The notes below the pieces were generated by a model, which did no database searches, had not been told where the DNA came from, and was given only the letters and a program-made list of their open reading frames with translations. This document shows positions 1-5,925 of a DNA stretch of 9,246 bases, in pieces. Within the stretch, counting starts at the first letter, position 1; each line of letters starts with the position of its first letter. This DNA is from Chthoniobacterales bacterium (GTDB lineage Bacteria > Verrucomicrobiota > Verrucomicrobiia > Chthoniobacterales > UBA10450), in the NCBI GenBank assembly GCA_013697015.1, contig JACCXL010000089.1, forward strand, positions 1 to 9,246. Direction: 5' to 3'. Position numbers and translations under genes: made by a program.

Positions 1-25
1 TCGGGGAAATGGAGGGTGCCTTGTA

Positions 26-706
26 TCATTGGTCGAAGCGGTGTTTGATCCAGCCCTCGAACTTTTCCTTTGGAGTCTGCTGGATCGGGTAAAGAGAGTT
101 CGCGCGCTTCGCAATGATCCCCTCATAAAACTTGTGGCCGATGGTCTTGTTTTGAGCCTGTAAGAAGTCAGACAGCTTGCGCCGTTCGATGCCGTTGTCC
201 CATTGGTTGATCAGAAAAACCGCATCACGAAGTTGCCCGCCCGTAAGTTTGAGCAGCTCGGCCATGTCCTCCGGCAGAGCTGCGGGCAGGAGCGCCCGCA
301 GTCCCGCCCGCCGCTGCGTGAAGGTTAAATTGGGAGCAATCACATCAAAAACGATGATACAGCCGCGCATAAGGTCGTGACGGCATTCCATCAGACCGAC
401 ATCGAGCCACTCGAACGGAAGCGCGTGGAGCATATCGAGCGCGTGGCCGAATTTGTCCGCGCAGCTTGAGAGTTGTCCGTATTGGTTCCACACCGTTTGC
501 GTCGGTGCGTGAACTACCCCGCGCCAGTTGTCCACCTTTGGCTGTAGGATCCACTCGCCGATCAGCCCGGGCGTGTAGGGGTCCAGCTTGCCACCGTTGA
601 GCGGCGCAAGCGGATAGCCAATAAGATCGGGAGATGTCACAACCCTAGGAGCCTCCAACTGGCCCGCGAGCCATTGCAGCCGTTTGGAGATTGCAAGCGG
701 AGTCAC
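26..706 (-). CDS. Stand-alone ATP-dependent DNA/RNA ligase-type nucleotidyltransferase domain protein
   Basis: The 226-residue protein shows the covalent nucleotidyltransferase motifs in order: motif I KVDNWR (Lys57 as the predicted AMP-accepting lysine, Asp59, Arg62), a motif III-like Glu107 (MECR), motif IIIa IIVFDVIAP (116-124), motif IV EGIIAK (195-200) and motif V WIKHRF (219-224). In this family Lys attacks ATP to form enzyme-AMP, which is then passed to a nucleic-acid 5' phosphate. Two things are odd. The Gly of the usual KxDG is Asn60, and the protein ends right after motif V, so the OB-fold that normally follows in DNA ligases is absent. The start is GTG at 706: GGGGAG sits 5 nt upstream, and the GTG overlaps the TGA of the upstream small ORF (GTGA), implying translational coupling. 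It could be a minimal ligase, an RNA ligase or a relic. The motif assignment is firm; the substrate is unknown. Confidence 0.72.
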   Translation of the reverse strand: MTPLAISKRLQWLAGQLEAPRVVTSPDLIGYPLAPLNGGKLDPYTPGLIGEWILQPKVDNWRGVVHAPTQTVWNQYGQLSSCADKFGHALDMLHALPFEWLDVGLMECRHDLMRGCIIVFDVIAPNLTFTQRRAGLRALLPAALPEDMAELLKLTGGQLRDAVFLINQWDNGIERRKLSDFLQAQNKTIGHKFYEGIIAKRANSLYPIQQTPKEKFEGWIKHRFDQ

Positions 707-888
707 AACTTCTCCCCTCGTTTGATCAGGAACTCGTGCGCCGAGCGGTCGAGCTCATACCAGTTGGCGCGCAGCTTGTGGGCGAGGTGCCGCAGGTCGG
801 CGAGCAGATCCACAATGGCAATCTGCGGCTCGTTCTCTCCATGGTAGGCTGCTCCCGAGCGCACGCTTGGCGATGATCGCGCGCCCAA
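703..888 (-). CDS. Small hypothetical protein (plasmid-type 'DLLADLRH' protein), possibly a gene remnant
   Basis: This short ORF ends in TGA overlapping the GTG of the ligase-like gene by 4 nt and contains that gene's Shine-Dalgarno within its last codons, so the two are probably read from one message. The C-terminal two thirds (YHGENEPQIAIVDLL, then ADLRHLAHKL) resemble, from memory, small proteins of unknown function often found on plasmids and integrated elements. The start is unclear: the listed start is TTG at 888 and another is GTG at 864, neither with a ribosome site. The first 14 residues or so look unlike protein. A better-initiated ORF in another frame starts at ATG 967 and overlaps it, so the true gene may have begun there and been frameshifted. 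The function is not known. Confidence 0.5.
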   Translation of the reverse strand: MGARSSPSVRSGAAYHGENEPQIAIVDLLADLRHLAHKLRANWYELDRSAHEFLIKRGEKL

Positions 889-1093
889 CTGCGGGCGCGT
901 CGCGGCGTCTAACGCCCCGTCCGTGAGTGTGCCCTAACTTGTCAGGAATACTGTCGTAGAGTGTCATTCGTCCTTTCCGCGCAGCGCGCGTAGGCTGGCA
1001 CATCGCCAAGGATTGAATTCTTGACCGTGGCGGTGGCCTTGCGGTCGCAGAGCGCTATTGCGCGCCGATAACAGCACTCCGGAAACCATGGCT
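889..1093. other. Intergenic stretch with an orphan initiation signal
   Basis: This stretch separates the ligase-like pair from the pilX-like gene. On the minus strand an ATG at 967-965 is preceded by AAAGGA (976-971), a Shine-Dalgarno-like sequence at short (3 nt) spacing. It opens a reading frame beginning MTLYDSIPDKL that runs to 755, out of frame with the small ORF at 703-888. A sequence GTTAGAC (minus strand, 912-906) fits the integron core GTTRRRY, but no partner half-site is visible nearby. No clear terminator for the pilin operon was found. Confidence 0.4.
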
Positions 1094-2692
1094 TTATCGT
1101 ACGTCTTCGATGTAACTCGCAATCCGATAGTCATTCGGACTGACCACATTGCCGAGTGCTTTATCGTAGTGAAAGAAACAATCGCCATTTTGATAAAAAC
1201 TTTTGCAAACGATAGCTCCGTACATGACAACGTTTCCTTTAGATATAAAGTCCGCGCCCGGAGCGTACCATAACGCCTCGATGCTGGGCTTTCCGTTCGC
1301 ATCGAGGCTTACCGTTTGAGTAGCGGGAGCGGTCGGGCTCACTCCGTAAAACTGGACGTGTGCCGACGCGCTGTGGTTCGTCGAAGGCGTTCCATCTATG
1401 TTTGGTAAAGCTGAGCCGTCAACGTTCTGGTTATGAAAATTAGATACTTTGATGTTGGCGTCGCCGGTAAAATAAATTCTCACGTTGGCCCCTTGGTTGA
1501 TGGTAAGACTCGTACTGATATCGCCGTTCACGACGATATTGACGTAAGTTTCTCGGGATGTAGATCCGACCTTTATCGGATTGATCGTAACGTTCTGTAA
1601 CAGAGTATATAAGTACCACGGAGCATTTGCCCACGAATCCGGGGGTTGACCCGAGCAGTTCGGATTATTCGCGGGCGGCGTGATAGTGGTTGGTGACGTG
1701 GACTCATATACTCTCGACGGAGGAGGAGGCGAGACCGCCGCCTGTGGCATAATTGTCACGGGAACATTATTGTCCACGGTGCCGGTAATATATTTGGTCG
1801 ACTTGAGAGTGGCCCCATCGGTCGTAACGTTCCCGTAGATGTCACCCGTTAGACTAGTGAAACTGGAACTACCGCAATTGACATTTCCATCGCGGGAATC
1901 GGAATAGAATTGGGGCAAGGGCGTGCCGCCCAACGCCACATTTGGATTGTAGGGACCATTGTTGGAGTTGAAGCTATCGATAACGCCCGATGAACCGGGG
2001 CCGTAAAACGAGCCGCTTGTTTTGATCGCACCGCTTACCGGGAGGATAGGAACAGCGATTGATTCGATACGTCGAGAAACCTGAGCTAACGGATTGCCAT
2101 TGCTGTCTGCGGGAACGGCAATCAGTTGTTTATTATTGCCGTCGCCGTCGCCGTAAGTGGAGATGAAGTGATCATAATTGAAGTCGATCTTCCGTAAGAG
2201 GGTGTCGCCGCGGCCACGTACGTCCGAGCCGCTAGCAAAGCTCGAACCCACTCCGTTTGGACTTTCGTCCATGCCGACTCGGCGCAATCCAAAGACACGA
2301 GCAGTGCCGACGGAGCGAATGCGATAACAGGCATACCCGTCAATGGAGGTGAAGTTGTCAACGGTTACGCTCGCACTCAGGTTGCCCGCTCCGAACGCAT
2401 TGGGCGTCGTATACGCCCACGGACCGGTGGAGCCATTAGAACTGGTCCAACCGGCGCCGCTAAATTGTGTGCCGGGATTCATAAGAGTTTTGCGGGTCTC
2501 CGCATAAGCAATGTCGCCTCCTGCCTCGGCGGCACAAAGCGCATCCTGCCAACCGGCCACTTGCTTGGAAGTCACGTTGTAACGCGTCGTGCAGTTCATG
2601 AGCACATTCGCACCGATAAGCGATACGATGAGAATTGTGCATAGCGCACAAATGATAGTACTCCCCTTTTCGCGGTGTAGAGGCGCATTCAT
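1094..2692 (-). CDS. Large PilX-like, N-terminally anchored pilus-associated protein
   Basis: About 532 residues with the start chosen here. A short basic leader (MNAPLHREKG) is followed by a hydrophobic helix of about 23 residues (STIICALCTILIVSLIGANV), then the 'alanine-glutamate-alanine-glycine' stretch (CAAEAGG) typical of PilX-type minor pilins. The rest is a long Ser/Thr/Asn/Gly-rich extracellular region with Pro-rich linkers (SPPPPS). It ends in a compact part with PSIEALWYAPGADF and VVMYGAIVCKSF, which resembles the C-terminal domain of PilX-like and polymer-forming surface proteins. Cysteines near the end may form a disulfide. It lies directly downstream of the pilW-like gene. I prefer the ATG at 2692, 28 nt after that gene's stop, because it gives a short leader. 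An upstream in-frame ATG at 2761 would add 23 polar residues and overlap the previous gene by 41 nt. The role is probably minor-pilin complex or surface adhesion. There is no PilY1 nearby. Confidence 0.62.
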   Translation of the reverse strand: MNAPLHREKGSTIICALCTILIVSLIGANVLMNCTTRYNVTSKQVAGWQDALCAAEAGGDIAYAETRKTLMNPGTQFSGAGWTSSNGSTGPWAYTTPNAFGAGNLSASVTVDNFTSIDGYACYRIRSVGTARVFGLRRVGMDESPNGVGSSFASGSDVRGRGDTLLRKIDFNYDHFISTYGDGDGNNKQLIAVPADSNGNPLAQVSRRIESIAVPILPVSGAIKTSGSFYGPGSSGVIDSFNSNNGPYNPNVALGGTPLPQFYSDSRDGNVNCGSSSFTSLTGDIYGNVTTDGATLKSTKYITGTVDNNVPVTIMPQAAVSPPPPSRVYESTSPTTITPPANNPNCSGQPPDSWANAPWYLYTLLQNVTINPIKVGSTSRETYVNIVVNGDISTSLTINQGANVRIYFTGDANIKVSNFHNQNVDGSALPNIDGTPSTNHSASAHVQFYGVSPTAPATQTVSLDANGKPSIEALWYAPGADFISKGNVVMYGAIVCKSFYQNGDCFFHYDKALGNVVSPNDYRIASYIEDVR

Positions 2693-2720
2693 AACGTGAA
2701 CATTGTCGCCCGCACCGTTC

Positions 2721-3380
2721 TTAATTCCCTCGCCGTGCATTTCGGAGATATGCAGTCCCATAGACGGTTGTGCCGGCGCGTTCCACGGCCGCGCCAGTTG
2801 AGATAAAAATCGGCAGGAACGTGACGACAGTGGAGAGGTAACCGGTGTTCGCTAGTTGCACGTCCGTCACTTGATCGACCAGCTGATCGGTACTTGAGGC
2901 AATTGCGGTGATGGCACCGTCCTCTGTCCGGACGATGGACTGCCACCTGATGGCGTAAACTATGGCTGAATTGTTTGTACTTGTGCCGGAAGGACCGTTC
3001 GCAGTGGTCGTGGAGTAGTAATCCACTTTATATCCGGAACCGCTTTTCGTTACTGTAGGGGTGCGCCGAGTCCCGAGATTGCTGCTCGTAGCGTCACTAT
3101 CGCCGCTGCGGATAATGTATCTGGGAATCCAGCAGTAAATGGTTTTCGCGTCAGCAGAAATTTCCGCAATTGTAGACCTTTTCACGTCACGGCAAAGGTA
3201 TTCGATAACCCGCACCTGTTGAAGGTGCGTAGAAAAAAAGTTGTCGACAGCAGCGAAACTCCGGTTCAGGGCAACAGAGGACGTCAGGACAGCGGCGAGA
3301 ATGAGAAAGCCCAGAGGAATTGCGACCATCATTTCAACCAACGTGAAACCCTTAACCGAACGCATTACTGCAATCTTCAT
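2721..3380 (-). CDS. PilW/PulJ-like minor prepilin
   Basis: The 219-residue prepilin has an 11-residue leader ending in Gly11. The type IV prepilin cleavage site is G^FTLVEMMVA, with the conserved Glu at +5 (Glu16), followed by a hydrophobic helix to about residue 35. The helix would anchor the unprocessed protein in the inner membrane and, after cleavage by PilD-type peptidase and N-methylation, pack in a pilus or type II secretion pseudopilus. The globular part (60-219) is Ser/Thr-rich and shows the PilW-like 'YLCRDVKRS' block early on. The start at 3380 is fixed by ATGA overlap with the upstream pilV-like stop. A longer in-frame extension to 3452 would overlap that gene deeply and bury the leader. 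The middle position in a V-W-X order supports a minor pilin over a major one. Confidence 0.82.
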   Translation of the reverse strand: MKIAVMRSVKGFTLVEMMVAIPLGFLILAAVLTSSVALNRSFAAVDNFFSTHLQQVRVIEYLCRDVKRSTIAEISADAKTIYCWIPRYIIRSGDSDATSSNLGTRRTPTVTKSGSGYKVDYYSTTTANGPSGTSTNNSAIVYAIRWQSIVRTEDGAITAIASSTDQLVDQVTDVQLANTGYLSTVVTFLPIFISTGAAVERAGTTVYGTAYLRNARRGN

Positions 3381-3886
3381 TTTTTTGTGCCCGCTGAAAC
3401 AACAGTCGATGCTTGCGCCCGCTGCGTGCGACCGCCGAAAATCGATTGCCATTGGGTCGACTCATCCACCTGAACCAAGGTTTTGTTACTAAAGTTTATG
3501 GTTATTGGCACGGATGTGACTATCCCGTTAGCAGCACGGGTGTAGGTGATGGTTGGGGTCCCGCTGAAGTAATCACTAACTGTGACCGTCTCCTGCGCTC
3601 GTTGCACAATTGGAGAGCCATTAGCCGTCTGAGCTAGCAAGGTCTTCATCGAGTTCGCCGTAGTCAGAACCGAAAAATCGACATTCCGTAATTGTTCCAA
3701 TCGGTCGTGGGCTCCTTCGATTCCGCCGATGTTTTCTTTGCTGGCAGAGATGTATCGCAAGCAGACGGCATTCAGTTCAAATATGGCTGAGAAGAATGCC
3801 GTCACCAAAAGAGCCGCTATCAGTACTTCCGGGAGGGTGAAGGCAGCTTTGTTCGACAGGCTTCGTTTTGGAATGAACGCTATCAT
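3377..3886 (-). CDS. PilV/PulI-like minor prepilin
   Basis: The 169-residue protein (start at ATG 3886) has a basic 15-residue leader and the prepilin site A15^FTLPEVLIAALLVTAFF, with Glu20 at +5. Ala replaces the usual Gly at -1 and Pro replaces Val at +4; both variants occur in planctomycete and verrucomicrobial prepilins. The N-terminal helix is followed by the 'RLEQLRNVDFSVL' segment common in PilV-type proteins. It is the first gene of a three-gene minus-strand unit and its TGA overlaps the next ATG (ATGA). A TTG start at 3946 is possible but would place the start codon inside the candidate promoter region and give a 35-residue leader. No strong Shine-Dalgarno precedes 3886, so the start is moderately certain. 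Confidence 0.78.
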   Translation of the reverse strand: MIAFIPKRSLSNKAAFTLPEVLIAALLVTAFFSAIFELNAVCLRYISASKENIGGIEGAHDRLEQLRNVDFSVLTTANSMKTLLAQTANGSPIVQRAQETVTVSDYFSGTPTITYTRAANGIVTSVPITINFSNKTLVQVDESTQWQSIFGGRTQRAQASTVVSAGTKK

Positions 3887-3929
3887 TTGCGGATAAATAT
3901 GATAAGAGCGGTCCACATGGCAATTACGG

Positions 3930-3959
3930 ATTCTGCTCGTATGCAATGAATTTTGTCAA
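3930..3959 (-). promoter_or_regulatory. Candidate sigma70-type promoter of the pilV-pilW-pilX-like unit
   Basis: On the minus strand a perfect TTGACA (3959-3954) is followed after 18 nt by CAGAAT (3935-3930), which matches TATAAT at four positions. Transcription would begin near 3923, about 37 nt before the ATG at 3886, which fits that start better than the TTG at 3946. The -10 match is mediocre and verrucomicrobial consensus sites are poorly known. Confidence 0.35.
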
Positions 3960-4167
3960 TAAATGTTTACATTATTCTCAGGAATGAAGTGGATGGGCTT
4001 TAGTTACGATGCCTGATAATCAGCAACTTGTGACTAAGTTTCTACTTGGGCACGGTGTCTGCTTACGCCGAATCGGAATCCGCCGGACGGTTTATATATG
4101 CATTAGCCACCAAATGTTCCAGGATTGTAATTATGGAACATGGAGATAATCTGGAGGGTTAGACTGC
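3947..4167. other. Divergent intergenic region between minor pilins and pilin pseudogene
   Basis: This is an AT-rich spacer between the leftward minor-pilin unit and the rightward pilin-like reading frame. It carries the candidate leftward promoter at its left edge, an AT-rich run (TTTATATAT near 4091-4099), an 8-bp dyad at 4114-4141 and the Shine-Dalgarno GGAGGG at 4153-4158. No ORF of interest was found. Confidence 0.5.
4114..4141. promoter_or_regulatory. 8-bp perfect inverted repeat, possible operator
   Basis: ATGTTCCA (4114-4121) and TGGAACAT (4134-4141) are perfect inverted copies separated by 12 nt. The dyad lies just upstream of the ribosome-binding site of the pilin-like frame and about 20 nt downstream of an AT-rich TATATA stretch. 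This fits an operator for a dimeric regulator or a small leader hairpin. No family could be assigned. Confidence 0.35.
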
Positions 4168-4547
4168 GTGAACTGGTTGAACATCTACAACAGCGTTTAT
4201 TTAAAAAATTGCTCCGCAAGGGCTTGCCCGCGGGGGAAGCGGGCATTCCTTGCAAAAATCCTGGGTGTCATCGCGGTTGGCACCCTGTTGGCGGCCTCCG
4301 CAGTTCCAGAATTTCTTTCTGCCCGCAAACGTGCGCAAGAAGCGCCGCAAATCTTGAATGACTTGCGCATGATTGATGCGGCGGTAACCGATTTGCGGTC
4401 GAGGCCGACAGGAAAAGCGAACCCGCAGTTGCCATTGCGGACTAGATCGTCCGTTTCATCCTGAATAAAGCAGCAAAGCTAAATCGGAGGTCGACTGGAA
4501 GACTTATTGGCTTTTCCAACTCGCTTGTCGTCGCGTCTCAGTTTTAA
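4168..4547 (+). pseudogene. Decayed type IV pilin / GspG-like gene
   Basis: The intact frame from GTG 4168 (GGAGGG 9 nt upstream) gives 98 residues and stops at 4464. Residues after about 26 align by eye with verrucomicrobial pilins: RAFLAKILGVIAV, GTLLAASAVPEFLSARKRAQ, then ILNDLRMIDAAV. Relative to the usual AFTLAEILIV, the Thr is missing and the +5 Glu is Lys (GAA to AAA would suffice), removing the prepilin hallmark. After AAV (about 4386) the similarity moves to another frame (NRFAVEADRKSEPAVAIAD), as if one base were lost. That frame meets TAG at 4443-4445 exactly where pilins have Trp, then continues IVRFILNKAAKLN to TAA at 4545-4547. Three separate lesions point to a pseudogene. The alternative is a short 98-residue protein of new function. 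Confidence 0.6.
4216..4253. repeat. 38-nt imperfect palindrome (REP-like hairpin) inside the pilin pseudogene
   Basis: Two nested stems are seen: GCAAGG (4216-4221) with CCTTGC (4248-4253), and TGCCCGC (4225-4231) with GCGGGCA (4239-4245). The stems are joined by 3-nt and 2-nt bulges, with a 7-nt loop. It is GC-rich compared with its AT-rich flanks and encodes the odd leader part RACPRGKRA. It may be an inserted palindromic element. A minus-strand terminator is less likely, because the T-run lies 7 nt past the stem. Confidence 0.5.
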
Positions 4548-4846
4548 AGGCTCCTTCAACAATGACAAACGACCTGGGTGTGCCTTAGCGTCGTCCTCAG
4601 CTTTATTTGCGGTTTCGCTAATCAGGGAACGAAAGTCCAAGCCATCTCGCACGGACCCGTCAGTCGCGGTCGCCGACAGCCTTAACGTTTTGTAAAGCTT
4701 CCTGTCGCGCCCCTTCCGGCGCTTCACTCAAACGCGCTTTCGCATGATTTTCCGAACACGTTATGGACATGGTAATCGAATTCGCCTTCCCAACCGCGAC
4801 GCGCGCTGCCGCGACGCAATTATCAACCAAACCAACTCTTTTGCCT
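4548..4846. other. Apparently non-coding or degenerate stretch
   Basis: No convincing gene was found. Small frames exist on both strands but lack ribosome sites or recognisable motifs. Two traces are worth recording. On the plus strand, the frame near 4578-4660 reads like a signal peptide (VCLSVVLSFICGFANQG), with a possible frameshifted ATG at 4561. On the minus strand, a 29-codon ORF (4850-4761, MKAKELVWLII...) starts in ATGA overlap with the uxs stop. Either could be a relic of a small gene. No terminator hairpin with a T-run was seen downstream of uxs. Confidence 0.4.
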
Positions 4847-5839
4847 TCATTCCCCACGCCCATCTCCAGCTTTACGTTGCGCGGCGGTGCGTTGCAGCCA
4901 GCCGCTGAAGTAATCGATTGTCCGGCGGATGCCTTCGTCGAACTCGACTTTTGGCTCCCAATGCAAAACGGCGCGGGCGCGACCGATGTCTGGCTGGCGC
5001 ACCTTCGGGTCATCGACCGGTAACGGCCGGTGTTCCACGGCCGATTTCGTGCCCGTGATCCGGATGATCTCGTCGGCAAACTGCCTGATCGTCATCTCGC
5101 GTGGATTCCCGATGTTGACTGGTTCGTGGAAATCACTCATCGCCAGCCGGAAAATGCCGTCAATCAAATCCGACACGTAACAGAACGAGCGCGTCTGCGA
5201 ACCGTCCCCGAAAATCGTGAGAGGCTCTCCACTCAAAGCTTGTCCAATAAATGCGGGAACGACGCGGCCATCGCGCAACCGCATCCGCGGGCCGTAGGTA
5301 TTGAAAATCCGCACGATCTTCGTGTCGAGTTTGTGGTAGCGGTGATAGGCCATCGTCATCGCTTCGGCGAAGCGCTTTGCCTCATCGTAAACTCCCCGCG
5401 GACCGATCGGGTTAACGTTTCCCCAGTAATCCTCCTTCTGTGGATGCACGAGCGGATCGCCGTAACATTCGGAAGTCGAGGCGAGGAGAAATTTCGCGCC
5501 CTTCGCCTTCGCCAATCCGAGTGTATTATGCGTGCCGAGCGCTCCCACTTTGAGCGTGGGAATCGGCAGCTCAAGATAATCGATCGGGCTGGCCGGTGAC
5601 GCGAAATGAAAGACGTAATTCACTTCGTCGGGAACGAAGATGTAGTTCGAGACGTTGTGCTTGATAAACTGATAGTTCTCGTTCCCGGCCAGATGGCCGA
5701 TGTTCGCCGGGTTCCCGGTAATCAAATTATCGATTGCGATGACCCGATGACCTTCCGCCAGCAGGCGGTCGGTGAGATGGGAACCAAGGAACCCGGCGCC
5801 GCCGGTAACGACTGAGACTGGCATCGATTCGGGTGGCAT
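4847..5839 (-). CDS. uxs: UDP-glucuronate decarboxylase (UDP-xylose synthase), extended SDR family
   Basis: The 330-residue protein is full length for bacterial UXS. It has the Rossmann motif TGGAGFLGSH (12-21), Asp37 for NAD ribose, HFASPASP (78-85), the STSECYGDP segment (121-129), the catalytic YDEAK (Tyr151, Lys155) and the family signature DYWGNVNPIGPR (137-148). RIFNTYGPRM and DDPKVRQPDI further on are also typical. It oxidises and decarboxylates UDP-glucuronate to UDP-xylose in the cytosol with bound NAD+, supplying xylose for exopolysaccharide or surface glycans. Cys125 sits where Val is usual. Starts at ATG 5839 and ATG 5824 are both possible; neither has a Shine-Dalgarno and the second leaves only one residue before the beta strand. 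The gene appears to stand alone and is divergent from trpS, with a shared spacer of about 65 nt. The family call is secure; the closely related dTDP-glucose dehydratases lack the DYWGNVNPIGPR block. Confidence 0.93.
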   Translation of the reverse strand: MPPESMPVSVVTGGAGFLGSHLTDRLLAEGHRVIAIDNLITGNPANIGHLAGNENYQFIKHNVSNYIFVPDEVNYVFHFASPASPIDYLELPIPTLKVGALGTHNTLGLAKAKGAKFLLASTSECYGDPLVHPQKEDYWGNVNPIGPRGVYDEAKRFAEAMTMAYHRYHKLDTKIVRIFNTYGPRMRLRDGRVVPAFIGQALSGEPLTIFGDGSQTRSFCYVSDLIDGIFRLAMSDFHEPVNIGNPREMTIRQFADEIIRITGTKSAVEHRPLPVDDPKVRQPDIGRARAVLHWEPKVEFDEGIRRTIDYFSGWLQRTAAQRKAGDGRGE

Positions 5840-5886
5840 CGGCAGTGTATCTAATTGGTGCGCGAAACGTTTGCGAGCAGAATCAA

Positions 5887-5925
5887 ATTGCGGAGAGACC
5901 CCTTGTGATCTCTCCTCATCGCAAT
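5887..5925 (+). promoter_or_regulatory. Hairpin enclosing the trpS Shine-Dalgarno and start codon
   Basis: GGAGAGA (5892-5898) is a strong Shine-Dalgarno for GTG 5905 (7 nt spacing counted from GGAGAG), and it is exactly complementary to TCTCTCC (5909-5915). The start codon falls in the 10-nt loop. Outside this, ATTGC (5887-5891) and GCAAT (5921-5925) extend the stem across a 5-nt one-sided bulge. The structure would hide the ribosome site and could lower or tune translation of trpS. No trp-codon leader peptide or T-box is visible. Confidence 0.5.

Noticed and set aside
906..936. Possible integron attC half-site (GTTAGAC on the minus strand, CCCTAAC nearby)
   Set aside because: The second heptamer does not fit RYYYAAC (first base C), and no correctly oriented partner or imperfect palindrome of attC length is present.
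4203..4253. Rho-independent terminator on the minus strand using the palindrome and the T-run beyond it
   Set aside because: The T-run begins 7 nt past the stem and the nearest upstream minus-strand gene ends about 600 nt away.
4479..4727. 82-residue minus-strand frame
   Set aside because: It has a GTG start without a Shine-Dalgarno and Lys/Arg/Ser-rich sequence with no recognisable motif, and overlaps the pilin pseudogene tail on the other strand.
5030..5599. 189-residue frame on the plus strand
   Set aside because: It lies fully opposite the well-supported uxs gene; a reverse-frame shadow.
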